A stretch of 37,194 nucleotides of DNA from Flavobacteriales bacterium. Its GTDB lineage: Bacteria; Bacteroidota; Bacteroidia; Flavobacteriales_D; Crocinitomicaceae. A program made the position numbers and the translations under genes. This document shows, one piece after another, positions 8,113-18,827 of the stretch (within the stretch, counting starts at the first letter, position 1; every line of letters starts with the position of its first letter). A model generated the notes under the pieces. It was not told where the DNA came from. It did not search any database and saw only the letters and a list, made by a program, of their open reading frames with translations. The stretch is taken from the NCBI GenBank assembly GCA_947453795.1, contig CANGIC010000005.1:1-37194 (forward strand), read 5' to 3'.

Positions 8113-9620
8113 TGAATATAGACTTGAAACAATATATTGTTAGCGTGCTTCATTTTGAATTGAATCTTTTAAAAGAAGATATCAATGGAGATGCTGTGGA
8201 TTTGTTGTATTCCGAATATTCTACAGATAGAAAAGACTTAAGCAGTGAAAACATAAAAAAACGCTATTCTGAATTGTTATCTGTGCAAAAATCTGATGCT
8301 ATTTCTGAAGATTCAAGTTTGGAATCTGAGCCTGAAAAATTACCTGAGCCACCATCTGAGATTTCATTGAAAGTCGATGTGCAAAAACCAATTGTAAACG
8401 AGAAAGTTGAAAGCCCAGTTATTAAAAATATACCAGGTAAGGCCATCGTAATTCCAAATGCTAAAGTAAATGAGCATTATTCTGTTTCAATTCCTTTGAA
8501 TGAAAATGGGTTAAATGGTATAGTGATAAACAGAATAGATGGATTAGATGCTTTGGGATTAGAATTTAATTCTGATAGCAATCAAATATCAGGCAGTCCA
8601 AAAGTTTCGGGAGAGTATTTACTTTCCATGGAATATAAACATCCAACAGAATCCGAGAATAGGCCATCACTTTTTAGAAATTTATCAATATATATTAATC
8701 CAGATCCTCGTTCTTTATGGACTGAACATGAGCCAGATTCAAATTCTATTTTCCCAAAATCACATACTGCAAATTCAGAATTCAATTTTCACGATAAAAA
8801 GATTGTTGGAGCGAGTAAACGAGGAAGAAGTCACGCCAAGGATGCAAAATTTAGAGATGATCATTACGAAATAGCAATTGACAATGTTTCAGATTGGATG
8901 TTGATAGCTGTATCCGATGGTGCTGGAAGTGCAAAATATTCCCGAGAAGGATCTAAGATTTTTTGTCAAACAGTTTTATCTGAAGTCTTCTCAACTGACA
9001 ATAGAAAGCACTTAGAATCGGTAGAGAATATTTTAGACACTGAAGATTTTGAGTCAAAGGAGAGAGAAATTAAGAATCACTTTTATTACGTTATAGGCAA
9101 CTCCCTCATCAAAGGATTTAAAGAGGTTGAAGAAGCTGCTAAGCTCAATGATGCTGTTGTTAAAGATTTTGCATGTACTTTCCTTGTGAGTCTTGTAAAG
9201 AAAATAAATGGGAAATGGTTCATTGTTGGTTTTTGGGTTGGAGATGGCGGAGTTGGTATTTATTTCGACGATAAAGAACCAATTATAATGGGCAAACCTG
9301 ATTCAGGAGAGTTTTCCGGCCAAACTCGATTTATTACAATGCCTGAAATATTAAATAATAGCGAAGACATTTTCAATAGAATAAAATTAGCGTTTGTTCA
9401 AGATTTTAGAGCTCTAGCTTTGATGACAGATGGAATTAGTGATGCATGGTTTCACACAGATGCGAATTTATTTAAGAAGGAGAAATGGGATGAATTATGG
9501 CTCGAAATAAAAAAGAACCAGTCCAGTGAAACAGAATTCTCTTCTATTGCATTGTTAGAATGGTTAGATTTCTGGGTAAAGGGAGAATATGATGATAGAA
9601 CAATTGTGATATTAAGTTAG
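8112..9620 (+). CDS. PP2C-family protein phosphatase with N-terminal extension and Ig-like region
   Basis: VSDGAGSAKYSREGS, ..VGFWVGDGGVGIYF.., LMTDGISD, YDDRTIVIL: PP2C motifs. Middle region NSDSNQISGSPKVSGEYLLSMEY resembles a putative-Ig/cadherin-like module. Confidence 0.85.
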   Translation: MNIDLKQYIVSVLHFELNLLKEDINGDAVDLLYSEYSTDRKDLSSENIKKRYSELLSVQKSDAISEDSSLESEPEKLPEPPSEISLKVDVQKPIVNEKVESPVIKNIPGKAIVIPNAKVNEHYSVSIPLNENGLNGIVINRIDGLDALGLEFNSDSNQISGSPKVSGEYLLSMEYKHPTESENRPSLFRNLSIYINPDPRSLWTEHEPDSNSIFPKSHTANSEFNFHDKKIVGASKRGRSHAKDAKFRDDHYEIAIDNVSDWMLIAVSDGAGSAKYSREGSKIFCQTVLSEVFSTDNRKHLESVENILDTEDFESKEREIKNHFYYVIGNSLIKGFKEVEEAAKLNDAVVKDFACTFLVSLVKKINGKWFIVGFWVGDGGVGIYFDDKEPIIMGKPDSGEFSGQTRFITMPEILNNSEDIFNRIKLAFVQDFRALALMTDGISDAWFHTDANLFKKEKWDELWLEIKKNQSSETEFSSIALLEWLDFWVKGEYDDRTIVILS

Positions 9621-9624
9621 GAAT

Positions 9625-11160
9625 ATGGCTAAAACAATAACGTTAGTTGGCATTTCTGGTAACACAATTGAATTTGTGGACAATGGCGATCCTATGCAAG
9701 GAGGTATGAAGGATGTTTACTTCAGTCCCGACAAATCCTATGTAGTAGCATTTTTCAGAGACTACGATTTTAATAAAAACAGGCAAGAGTATAACAATTT
9801 GAAGGATAGGATGCTTGAAATCGTAACCACCAAAAAGGATGGCGTTTTTAAGCAGGAAGGTGGAGCTTATTGGACAGATTTACTATGTTGGCCTTATGAC
9901 TTAGTAGAGCATAATGGAAAGTTGGGAATTGCTGTGCCAGCATATCAAAAACATTTCTTTTTTTCTGTTGGTTCAAAAAACAATGATTTTTTAGGTATAA
10001 AAGGAAAAGAAAAGAATGGAAAATGGTTTGCTTCTCCATTCCACTTTAATAAGAACCTGGATGCTCATGAAAAGGGTGATTGGTATAAGTACATAATTGT
10101 TTGCTTACACATTGCCCGGGCTACTAGAAGATTGCATTCTGCTGGGTTAGCACATAGTGATTTATCTTATAACAACGTTTTAGTTGATCCTACATCTGGT
10201 AAAGCAGCTGTTATCGATTTGGACGGATTAGTTGTTCCAGGGAAGTTCCCACCTGATGTTATGGGTACACCTGATTTTATTGCTCCAGAAGTTTTAGCTA
10301 CAAAACATCTAGCGAAAACAGATAGTAATCGGAAACATCCAAGTATTCAGACTGATAGACATGCGCTAGCTGTAATGATTTACATGTATCTGCTTCATAG
10401 ACATCCTTTGCGTGGAGGAAAAATTCATGATCTGGATCCAGTTAAAGATGAAGAGTTATCAATGGGCTCCAAATCCGTTTTTATTGAACACTCAACAGAT
10501 AAATCAAACAGGCCAAAAATGGCTGATGTTAAACCAAGCCATTTAACTCCTACTCCTTGGCCTGATGTTAGTAAGCTTCCTTACTCACTCTGCGGGCCAT
10601 ATTTGCAAGGTTTATTTAATCAAGCATTTATTGATGGCTTGCATAATCCGGCTTTAAGGCCATCGGCTGGGGATTGGGAACACGCGCTCGTTAAGACCAT
10701 TGATTTAATTCAACCTTGTCAAAATAAGTCATGTGAATTGAAGTGGTATGTTTTTGATAATAATACCAAGCCAAAATGTCCATTTTGTGGAACTTCTTAC
10801 AAAGGCCAACTTCCTGTTCTAAATTTTTATGTGAAAACACCAGCCGGTAAGTTTAGTTACGAGAATCACAGATTGATGGTATATAGCGGACAGAATATTT
10901 ATCAATGGCATGTAAACAAAAACATACTTCCTAATGAACGCTTAGCCCCTGAGACCAAAAAGCCAGTAGCAGATTTTCATTTTCATAATAACAAATGGAT
11001 TTTGATAAATAGGAAGTTGAATTCGCTATTAGATGTAAGTGATTCAAACAAAGAAATTCCAATTGGAAGTTCAATCGAAATAACAGACGGTAAACAAATT
11101 CTCTTGTCAAAAGAAGACGGCGGAAGGCTTATCATTGTTCAACTTGTAAATAACCAGTAA
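9625..11160 (+). CDS. Ser/Thr protein kinase-like protein with zinc ribbon and C-terminal FHA-like tail (Ter system)
   Basis: HSDLSYNNVLVD..AAVIDLDGLVVPG..MGTPDFIAPEVL; Zn ribbon CQNKSCELKW..CPFCG. Confidence 0.88.
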   Translation: MAKTITLVGISGNTIEFVDNGDPMQGGMKDVYFSPDKSYVVAFFRDYDFNKNRQEYNNLKDRMLEIVTTKKDGVFKQEGGAYWTDLLCWPYDLVEHNGKLGIAVPAYQKHFFFSVGSKNNDFLGIKGKEKNGKWFASPFHFNKNLDAHEKGDWYKYIIVCLHIARATRRLHSAGLAHSDLSYNNVLVDPTSGKAAVIDLDGLVVPGKFPPDVMGTPDFIAPEVLATKHLAKTDSNRKHPSIQTDRHALAVMIYMYLLHRHPLRGGKIHDLDPVKDEELSMGSKSVFIEHSTDKSNRPKMADVKPSHLTPTPWPDVSKLPYSLCGPYLQGLFNQAFIDGLHNPALRPSAGDWEHALVKTIDLIQPCQNKSCELKWYVFDNNTKPKCPFCGTSYKGQLPVLNFYVKTPAGKFSYENHRLMVYSGQNIYQWHVNKNILPNERLAPETKKPVADFHFHNNKWILINRKLNSLLDVSDSNKEIPIGSSIEITDGKQILLSKEDGGRLIIVQLVNNQ

Positions 11161-11181
11161 AACCCAATAAACAGAAATAGT

Positions 11182-12093
11182 ATGCAAGAATTAATTCAAC
11201 AAATTCAAAATCTTTGGCAGGATGTAATTAGCCACCCTGAATTATCAATCGGAATAGTTTTCAATTTAATTATTATTGAAAGTTTATTGTCTGTTGATAA
11301 TGCAGCAGTATTAGCATCAATGGTGAGTGACTTACCTCATGAACAAAAAAACAAAGCTCTTAAATATGGTATTTGGGGAGCTTACATTTTTAGAGGATTA
11401 GCAATGATTTTCGCCGCATATCTTATCGGGATTTGGTGGATAAAACCTCTTGGTGGTTTGTATTTACTGTATTTAGTTTATGGTCAATTTAATAAGGACA
11501 ATGATGCAGAAGATCCCATTTTAATTAAAATATTTGTAAATCCAATTAAGTATATTTTTGGCTTGATATTATCTCCCTTTTCCAAGGTTCTTACTCCTGT
11601 TAAAAATTGGCTTGATGCTAGAAGAAAAATGCTCGGCGTTTTTTGGTCAACAGTAATACTTGTTGAAATAATGGATATGGCATTCAGTATAGACAATGTG
11701 TTTGCTGCGGTTGCTTTTACGCCAAATATACTGTTGGTATGCATTGGAGTATTCATCGGGATTTTAGCGATGAGATTTATTGCGCAGTGGTTTGTTAAAT
11801 TAATGGAAAAATACAGTTTTTTAGAAAGTGCGGCGTTCGTTGTTATTGCCATATTAGGTGTTAAATTATTGCTTTCAAGTTATACTCACTTTTACCCTTG
11901 CTCAGCTCTAAGTGTTTTTCTTGAAGGTGATCATGAGTGTCTTAAGGCAAGTGGCCTGCCTATAACAGAAGGTCATGCAATTTCTAATGGAGATATATTA
12001 ACTTCAATCCTAACAGTAGCTATTTTCTTCATTCCAATTTTAACTAGTATCTTTTTCAACTTCCCCAAAAAGAATTTGATAGAACAAGAATAA
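11182..12093 (+). CDS. terC: TerC/DUF475-like integral membrane protein
   Basis: IIIESLLSVDNAAVLASMV..LVEIMDMAFSIDNVFAAVAFT..: TerC signature with repeated acidic DNxxA motifs. Confidence 0.92.
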   Translation: MQELIQQIQNLWQDVISHPELSIGIVFNLIIIESLLSVDNAAVLASMVSDLPHEQKNKALKYGIWGAYIFRGLAMIFAAYLIGIWWIKPLGGLYLLYLVYGQFNKDNDAEDPILIKIFVNPIKYIFGLILSPFSKVLTPVKNWLDARRKMLGVFWSTVILVEIMDMAFSIDNVFAAVAFTPNILLVCIGVFIGILAMRFIAQWFVKLMEKYSFLESAAFVVIAILGVKLLLSSYTHFYPCSALSVFLEGDHECLKASGLPITEGHAISNGDILTSILTVAIFFIPILTSIFFNFPKKNLIEQE

Positions 12094-12125
12094 TAAATAT
12101 GGGTAACCAAACCCGGTCGCCTATA

Positions 12126-12159
12126 AATGAAAATGGAGGCGCGAGCCTCCATTTTCATT
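12126..12159. terminator. Perfect 15-bp hairpin with GCGA tetraloop, probable bidirectional terminator between the Ter and R-M operons
   Basis: AATGAAAATGGAGGC-GCGA-GCCTCCATTTTCATT. Confidence 0.7.
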
Positions 12160-12280
12160 ATATACTCTTATGAGAACATTAGGAATAATATTAGCAGTTG
12201 TGGAACTTAAATGATAATACCGTTGCAGTTTTATTAGTTATTTCAATTATTAAAACAAAAAACACAAACGAATCACTTAA

Positions 12281-12610
12281 ATGAGAGGAGAGATGAAGGA
12301 AATAGGAATAAGAGTCGATATGGGTAAGTATCTTCATGAACTAAGATTAAGTCATGGATATTCTTTAAAAAAAGTTGCCGATTATCTCAATATTGATATT
12401 TCATTATTGAGCAAGATTGAACATGGTGAAAGACACCTACAAAGGCGAATGTTGCAAGGTATTGCCGATATATTCAAGCTTGATCACAGAGAATTACAGA
12501 TTAAATTTCTGAATGAAAGAATTGAGGAAGAATTCGGTGATGAGCCATACTTGATTGAATCGCTAACAATATATCTTAATGGCAAGGAAAAAAGGCGGAT
12601 AAAAATATAA
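12281..12610 (+). CDS. XRE-family HTH regulator (R-M controller-like)
   Basis: MGKYLHELRLSHGYSLKKVADYLNIDISLLSKIEHGERHLQRRMLQGIADIF.., directly upstream of hsdM. Confidence 0.9.
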   Translation: MRGEMKEIGIRVDMGKYLHELRLSHGYSLKKVADYLNIDISLLSKIEHGERHLQRRMLQGIADIFKLDHRELQIKFLNERIEEEFGDEPYLIESLTIYLNGKEKRRIKI

Positions 12611-12617
12611 TTACACA

Positions 12618-14186
12618 ATGGCAAAACAAAAAAAAGAAGTTGCAGAGAAAGCAATCGAAGTAACCTTATGGGAATCTGCGAATAAATTGAGAGGCAGCGT
12701 TGAACCTGCGGAATATAAACACGTGGTTCTAGGATTGATATTCCTAAAATTTGCCAGTGACAAGTTTGAAGAACACCGTCAAACACTTGTTTCTAAAGGA
12801 CAAGAAAAGTACATTGAAATGCCTGAGTTTTACAACCAGAGCAATGTGTTTTTCTTGGACGAGATAAGCCGCTGGAGTTATATCATCAAGAACTCAAAGC
12901 AAAACGACATTGCCTTGAAGATTGATACTGCCCTTCACAATATTGAGAAGAACAACAAAGCACTCAAAGGTGCCTTGCCCGATAATTACTTTTCTCGCTT
13001 GGGTTTGGATATCACAAAGCTTTCTTCTCTGCTTGATACCATCAACGATATTGATACACTGAAGGACAAAGCACAGGACATTGTGGGCCGTGTGTATGAA
13101 TACTTCTTAAGCAAATTTGCCTTGGCAGAAGGAAAAGGAAAGGGAGAATTTTACACTCCTAAAAGCATTGTAAACCTTATTGCTGAAATGATTGAACCAT
13201 ACAAAGGCATTATCTATGATCCTGCATGTGGCTCTGGTGGTATGTTTGTGCAATCCATTAAGTTTATCGAGAATCACCACGGTAACAAAAAAGAGATTTC
13301 TATATACGGCCAGGAATACACGAATACCACTTACAAACTAGCAAAGATGAATCTAGCTATTCGTGGCATTAGTGGTAACCTAGGTGAGAAAGCGGCAGAT
13401 ACTTTTGCAGATGACCAGCATAAAGACCTGAAAGCCGATTATATCATGGCTAACCCACCATTTAACCAAAAAGACTGGCGTGCCGAAAATGAATTGAAAG
13501 ATGATCCGCGTTGGAGAGGATATGATGTGCCACCAAAAAGCAATGCCAACTATGCCTGGATATTAAACATGGTTAGCAAACTAAGCGACAACGGTGTGGC
13601 TGGATTTATCCTGGCAAACGGTGCATTAAGTGGTGGTGGCGAAGAATACAAAATACGCAGAACCTTAATTGAAAACAATTTGGTTGAAGCGATTTTAGTG
13701 TTACCACAGGATATGTTTTACACTACGAATATCAGTGTAACGATTTGGGTATTGAATAAGAATAAAAAAGCACACAGCAGATACGTTGGTGATGAGCAGC
13801 GTAATTACCGCAACCGTGAAAAAGAAATACTTTTTATGGATTTACGCCAAATAGGCGAACCCTTTGAAAAGAAATTCATTCAGTTTAGTGAGCAACACAT
13901 TAAAGATATTGGAAAAACATTCCATAATTGGCAGCAAGAAAATGCCAATTACAAAGACATTCCAGAATACTGTTATTCCGCCTCTTTTGATGAAGTTGCA
14001 AAAAAAGATTTTTCACTCGTACCCAGCAAATATATTGAATTTGTAAACCGAGACGAAAACATTGACTTTGACGAAAAGATGCAAAGCCTTCAAACCGAAT
14101 TTGTCGATTTACTCAAAGCCGAGAGCCAAAGTAAAAATGATTTGTTAACCGTATTTAAAGAGTTGGGTTATGAAATCAATTTATAA
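12618..14186 (+). CDS. hsdM: Type I restriction-modification DNA methyltransferase subunit M
   Basis: N-terminal HsdM_N pattern; ..GEFYTPKSIVNLIAEMI..YDPACGSGGMF..; catalytic NPPF (DYIMANPPFNQKDW). Confidence 0.97.
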   Translation: MAKQKKEVAEKAIEVTLWESANKLRGSVEPAEYKHVVLGLIFLKFASDKFEEHRQTLVSKGQEKYIEMPEFYNQSNVFFLDEISRWSYIIKNSKQNDIALKIDTALHNIEKNNKALKGALPDNYFSRLGLDITKLSSLLDTINDIDTLKDKAQDIVGRVYEYFLSKFALAEGKGKGEFYTPKSIVNLIAEMIEPYKGIIYDPACGSGGMFVQSIKFIENHHGNKKEISIYGQEYTNTTYKLAKMNLAIRGISGNLGEKAADTFADDQHKDLKADYIMANPPFNQKDWRAENELKDDPRWRGYDVPPKSNANYAWILNMVSKLSDNGVAGFILANGALSGGGEEYKIRRTLIENNLVEAILVLPQDMFYTTNISVTIWVLNKNKKAHSRYVGDEQRNYRNREKEILFMDLRQIGEPFEKKFIQFSEQHIKDIGKTFHNWQQENANYKDIPEYCYSASFDEVAKKDFSLVPSKYIEFVNRDENIDFDEKMQSLQTEFVDLLKAESQSKNDLLTVFKELGYEINL

Positions 14187-15372
14187 AAAAATAGGCGAAA
14201 ACATAAAGCTTGTTGATGAACGAAACAAAGGATTAAAGGTAAAACAACTTTTAGGTCTAAGTATTTCAAAACAGTTCATTCCTTCTGTTGCTAACATAAT
14301 TGGAACGGATATGGAGAACTATAAAATTATTCGCAAAAAACAATTTGCGTGTAGTACAATGCAAGTAAGGCGTGATAAAAAAATGCCTGTTGCCTTATTG
14401 CAAGAAGTTGACGAGGCTATTATTTCGCAAGCATATCCTGTATTTGAAGTAAAAGATGAAAATGAGCTTTTACCCGAGTATTTAATGATGTGGTTCACTC
14501 GTTCCGAATTTGATCGTGAGGCTTGTTTTCATGCTGTTGGCGGTGTTCGTGGAAGTTTAGAATGGGAAGATTTTGAAAATTTGCAACTCCCTATCCCCTC
14601 CATCATCAAACAAAGAGAAATTGTAAAAGAATACAATGTTATCCAAAACCGCATAGCCCTCAACCAGCAACTGATACAAAAACTCGAAGAAACTGCACAG
14701 GCTATCTACAAGCAGTGGTTCGTTGATTTTGAATTTCCTGATGAAACTGGAAAGCCATATAAAAGTAATGGCGGGGCTTTGGTTTGGAATGAAGAATTGG
14801 GAATGGAAATTCCGAAGGGGTGGGAAAATAAATCAATTTTTGAAGTATCAAGTGTTACTTATGGATTTCCATTTAATTCTGAATTGTTTTGTCAGGATGA
14901 AACACTAAAACCTTTAATTAGAATAAGAGATATTCTTTCCAATGTTTCTGAAACCTATACAAATGAAAATGTTGACGAGAAATATTTAATCAAGAATGGA
15001 GATATTCTAATAGGAATGGATGGTGTTTTTCATATTAGTTTATGGTTTGGCGGTAAGGCATATCAAAATCAACGAATAGTTAGACTAAGAAATGACAAAA
15101 GAAATAATGTTTCTTTATTACAATTGTATTTTTCAATTTACCCACCTATTAAAGAATTGGAAAGTACAATAGAAGGGACAACGGTAGCACATTTAAGTGA
15201 CAAAGATATGAAGGCATTAAAAGTTCTAATGGCAAATGAAGTTGTTCAAGAAAAAGCATTCAAAATTTTAGAAAGCATTTCTGCAAATATGATAACAGTT
15301 TCAAGTGAGAATATTATTCTGCAAAAAATGAAAAATTTGCTTCTTTCCAAATTAGCGACAATAGAAAATTAA
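14170..15372 (+). CDS. hsdS: Type I restriction-modification specificity subunit S
   Basis: Two TRD-like halves joined by a helical conserved region (IKQREIVKEYNVIQNRIALNQQLIQKLEETAQAIYKQWFVDFEFP); position between hsdM and hsdR; 17-nt overlap with hsdM. Confidence 0.93.
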   Translation: MKSIYKKIGENIKLVDERNKGLKVKQLLGLSISKQFIPSVANIIGTDMENYKIIRKKQFACSTMQVRRDKKMPVALLQEVDEAIISQAYPVFEVKDENELLPEYLMMWFTRSEFDREACFHAVGGVRGSLEWEDFENLQLPIPSIIKQREIVKEYNVIQNRIALNQQLIQKLEETAQAIYKQWFVDFEFPDETGKPYKSNGGALVWNEELGMEIPKGWENKSIFEVSSVTYGFPFNSELFCQDETLKPLIRIRDILSNVSETYTNENVDEKYLIKNGDILIGMDGVFHISLWFGGKAYQNQRIVRLRNDKRNNVSLLQLYFSIYPPIKELESTIEGTTVAHLSDKDMKALKVLMANEVVQEKAFKILESISANMITVSSENIILQKMKNLLLSKLATIEN

Positions 15373-15374
15373 GA

Positions 15375-18300
15375 ATGAAATTCACCGAAGAAAAATTAGA
15401 AAAGGCTTTTACCGAATTGTTGGCAAATGAAGGTTTTCCTCATCATTTGGGCAATACCCTTGTGCGTGACACAGAGGAAGTAATTATAGAAGAAGATTTA
15501 ATAAACTATTTACTGAGCAAATATGCGAGCAAACAACTCTCGCTTAATGAGGCAAAGTCTATTGCACTTCAATTAAAAACGTTGCCTGCCAGCGACTTAT
15601 ATGAAAGCAATAAAACAATTTTACGTTGGCTCAGCGATGGTTTTATCCTTAAGCGAGAAGACCGCAACCAAAAAGACATTCACATTGAGCTAATTGATTA
15701 CAATGGCTTAGAAGCTCAATTGGCAAGTCCAGATTTAGATTTTATTGTAGCCGATCCAAAAGAACCTTACCCATCTGATTGCAATATTTACAAATTTGTC
15801 AATCAGCTAGAAATTGTTGGTTCAGAAAAGCGCATTCCTGACGGCATTATATACATCAACGGTTTGCCTTTGGTGGTCTTTGAATTTAAGAGTGCTATTC
15901 GCGAAGAAGCCACTGTATTTGATGCCTTTAATCAACTAACGGTTCGATACCGGAGAGATATCCCTGAATTGTTTAAATACAATGCCTTTTGTGTGATTAG
16001 CGACGGCATCAATAATAAAGCAGGTTCGTTTTTTGCCCCATACGATTTTTATTATGCCTGGCGCAGAGTAGCAGGTTTGGCAAAAGATGTTGATGGTATT
16101 GATAGCATGTTTACCCTGGTGCAAGGAATGCTCAACCAAAATCGTTTGCGTGATATTATTCGCAATTTCATATACATACCTGACACTTCTAAAAAGAACG
16201 AAAAAATTGTTTGTCGTTATCCACAATACTATGCCGCCAAACGTTTGTATGATACCATTAAAATAGCTCAAAAGCCCCAAGGTGATGGTAAAGGCGGAAC
16301 TTATTTTGGAGCAACAGGTTGCGGTAAAAGTTTTACCATGCTTTATTTGGCTCGTTTGCTGATGAAAAGCGAACACTTTGAGAGCCCAACCATTATAATG
16401 ATTACTGACCGTACCGATTTAGATGACCAACTTTCGGGACAGTTTACAAATGCAAAAAAATTCATTGGCGATAATACAGTAGTGAGTGTGGAAAGCCGGG
16501 CAAATTTGAGAGAATTGGTACAAGGCCGTCAGAGTGGTGGTGTATTCTTAACCACGATTCACAAGTTTACCGAAGACACCCAACTCCTATCTGATAGAAC
16601 AAACGTAATTTGTATTTCAGATGAAGCTCACCGCAGTCAAGTCAACCTCGACCAGAAGGTAAAAGTAACTGAGAAAGGCGTTACTAAAACATTCGGATTT
16701 GCCAAATACCTTCACGACTCATTACCAAATGCCACCTTTGTAGGTTTCACAGGTACACCTATAGATGCTACGCTGGACGTATTTGGTCGTGTGGTAGATG
16801 CCTATACTATGACCGAATCGGTAAAAGATGAAATCACTGTGCGTATTGTGTATGAAGGCAGAGCAGCTAAAGTGGCCTTGAATAATACTGAACTAGAAAA
16901 AATTGAAAAATATTACGAAGAAGCCGCAGCAGCAGGTGCAAACGAATACCAAATAGAGCAAAGCAAGGAAGAAACCACCAATATGAACGCCATTTTGGGC
17001 GATCCAAAGCGTTTAAAAGCCTTGGCAGAAGATTTTGTAACTCATTATGAAAACAGAATTTCAGAGGGTGCTACAGTCAAAGGCAAAGCCATGTTCGTTT
17101 GTAGCAGCCGAGAAATTGCCTATGAGTTTTATAAAAATGTGATTATTCTTCGTCCCGAATGGAACGAAATTAAATCAGCAGCGGATGAGGAAGAAGTAAG
17201 CGAAGAAGAACAAAAGAAAATCAAGCCAATGGAACGAATCAAAATGATTATGACCAGAGGCAAAGATGATGATGAAACGCTTTACAAGATGCTCGGGACT
17301 TCTGAATATCGCAAAACACTAGACACCGAGTTTAAGAACGAGAAATCTAATTTTAAAATTGCCATTGTAGTTGATATGTGGCTGACAGGTTTTGATGTGC
17401 CGTTTTTGGATAGCATTTACATTGATAAGCCAATACAACAGCACAATTTAATTCAAACTATATCAAGGGTAAACCGCAAATTTGAAGGTAAGAACAAAGG
17501 TTTGGTAGTCGATTACATAGGCATCAAGAAGCAGATGAACCTGGCATTAGCCAAGTACAACAAAGGCGATGAAGACAACTTCGAAGACATTGCTGAATCG
17601 TTGATTATTGTTCGTAACCATCTAGACTTATTAGCGAAACTCTTTCACACATTTGATAGTGCCAAGTATTTCAAAGGGACTACAATTGAGCAACTCAACA
17701 CTTTAAATTTAGCTGCTGAATTTGCCCAACAAACCAAGGACTTTGAAACACGTTTCATGGGCTTGGTAAAGCGATTGAAAGCCGCATATGATATTTGTGC
17801 AGGAAGCGAAAATTTAACTCAAACAGAACGCGATTTCACACACTTTTATTTAGCTGTTCGCTCCATCGTTTTCAAACTTACCAAGGGCAATGCACCAGAC
17901 ACCGCTCAGATGAATGCACGGGTAAGGGAGATGATTAAGGATGCCTTGCAAAGCGATGGTGTTCAAGAGATTTTTAAACTTGGAAACGAAGAAGAAAGCG
18001 AACAAGATTTATTTGATGAAGATTATTTAGCAAAGATTGATAAAATCAAAATGCCGAATACTAAAATCAAATTGCTTCAACAGTTACTTGCTAAAGTAAT
18101 TGGCGAAATAAAAAAAGTAAACAAAGTAAAGGGCATTGATTTTTCTAAAAAGATGCAAGTACTTGTAGAACGATACAATCAACGTGACGAAGCCGATATT
18201 CTGAAAAGTGAAGTCTATGAAGAAATGGCAGAACAACTCACTAATTTAATACTGGAAGTACACAAAGAATTTTCAGCAGGCGATGCCTTGGGAATTGACT

Positions 18301-18581
18301 TTGAAGAAAAAGCATTTTATGACATTCTGAAAGAACTGTGTGTAAAATACGATTTCAACTATCCAGAAGAAAAAATGATAGAACTTGCGAAAGCGGTTAA
18401 AGATTTAGTAGAAGGTCAAGCCAAGTTTCCTGACTGGAACAAACGAGACGATATTAAAGCAGCTTTGAAAGTTGGGTTAATTATTTTACTTGATGAGTTT
18501 GGTTATCCACCAGTCGATAAGGACGAAGTGTATGTTGAAATTTTCGAGCAGGCCGAGAACTATAAAAAAAATCAATCATAA
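15375..18581 (+). CDS. hsdR: Type I restriction endonuclease subunit R
   Basis: PD-(D/E)XK-like VFEFKSA; Walker A GATGCGKSFTM; DEAHRS; VGFTGTP; C-terminal helicase RVNRKFEGK. Confidence 0.97.
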   Translation: MKFTEEKLEKAFTELLANEGFPHHLGNTLVRDTEEVIIEEDLINYLLSKYASKQLSLNEAKSIALQLKTLPASDLYESNKTILRWLSDGFILKREDRNQKDIHIELIDYNGLEAQLASPDLDFIVADPKEPYPSDCNIYKFVNQLEIVGSEKRIPDGIIYINGLPLVVFEFKSAIREEATVFDAFNQLTVRYRRDIPELFKYNAFCVISDGINNKAGSFFAPYDFYYAWRRVAGLAKDVDGIDSMFTLVQGMLNQNRLRDIIRNFIYIPDTSKKNEKIVCRYPQYYAAKRLYDTIKIAQKPQGDGKGGTYFGATGCGKSFTMLYLARLLMKSEHFESPTIIMITDRTDLDDQLSGQFTNAKKFIGDNTVVSVESRANLRELVQGRQSGGVFLTTIHKFTEDTQLLSDRTNVICISDEAHRSQVNLDQKVKVTEKGVTKTFGFAKYLHDSLPNATFVGFTGTPIDATLDVFGRVVDAYTMTESVKDEITVRIVYEGRAAKVALNNTELEKIEKYYEEAAAAGANEYQIEQSKEETTNMNAILGDPKRLKALAEDFVTHYENRISEGATVKGKAMFVCSSREIAYEFYKNVIILRPEWNEIKSAADEEEVSEEEQKKIKPMERIKMIMTRGKDDDETLYKMLGTSEYRKTLDTEFKNEKSNFKIAIVVDMWLTGFDVPFLDSIYIDKPIQQHNLIQTISRVNRKFEGKNKGLVVDYIGIKKQMNLALAKYNKGDEDNFEDIAESLIIVRNHLDLLAKLFHTFDSAKYFKGTTIEQLNTLNLAAEFAQQTKDFETRFMGLVKRLKAAYDICAGSENLTQTERDFTHFYLAVRSIVFKLTKGNAPDTAQMNARVREMIKDALQSDGVQEIFKLGNEEESEQDLFDEDYLAKIDKIKMPNTKIKLLQQLLAKVIGEIKKVNKVKGIDFSKKMQVLVERYNQRDEADILKSEVYEEMAEQLTNLILEVHKEFSAGDALGIDFEEKAFYDILKELCVKYDFNYPEEKMIELAKAVKDLVEGQAKFPDWNKRDDIKAALKVGLIILLDEFGYPPVDKDEVYVEIFEQAENYKKNQS

Positions 18582-18827
18582 ATGAAATTCGGATTTCGCA
18601 TACCATCACTAACCAAACGAATTGCAGCTCGTACTTCGGTGAAGCGTATCATTCGCCATAACCTGGGCTTTAAGGCTCCAAGGGGTATGGGCTGGCTGAC
18701 GAATCCAAAGAAAGCTGCTTACAATCGAGTTTATAATAGAACCTCAAAAGGATGTTTGGTTGTGCTGCCCATTGTAATTTCTGGATTTGCTTTTGTATTA
18801 TTTTTAATTATTAAAATACTCGTTTAA
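18582..18827 (+). CDS. Small basic protein with C-terminal TM helix, unknown function
   Basis: Starts immediately after hsdR (18581/18582) and abuts the PrsW gene; ..KAPRGMGWLTNPKKAAYNRVYNRTSKGC then a hydrophobic segment. Confidence 0.75.
   Translation: MKFGFRIPSLTKRIAARTSVKRIIRHNLGFKAPRGMGWLTNPKKAAYNRVYNRTSKGCLVVLPIVISGFAFVLFLIIKILV

Noticed and set aside
15936-16376. 146-aa minus-strand ORF inside hsdR
   Set aside because: Antisense of a clearly conserved HsdR coding region.
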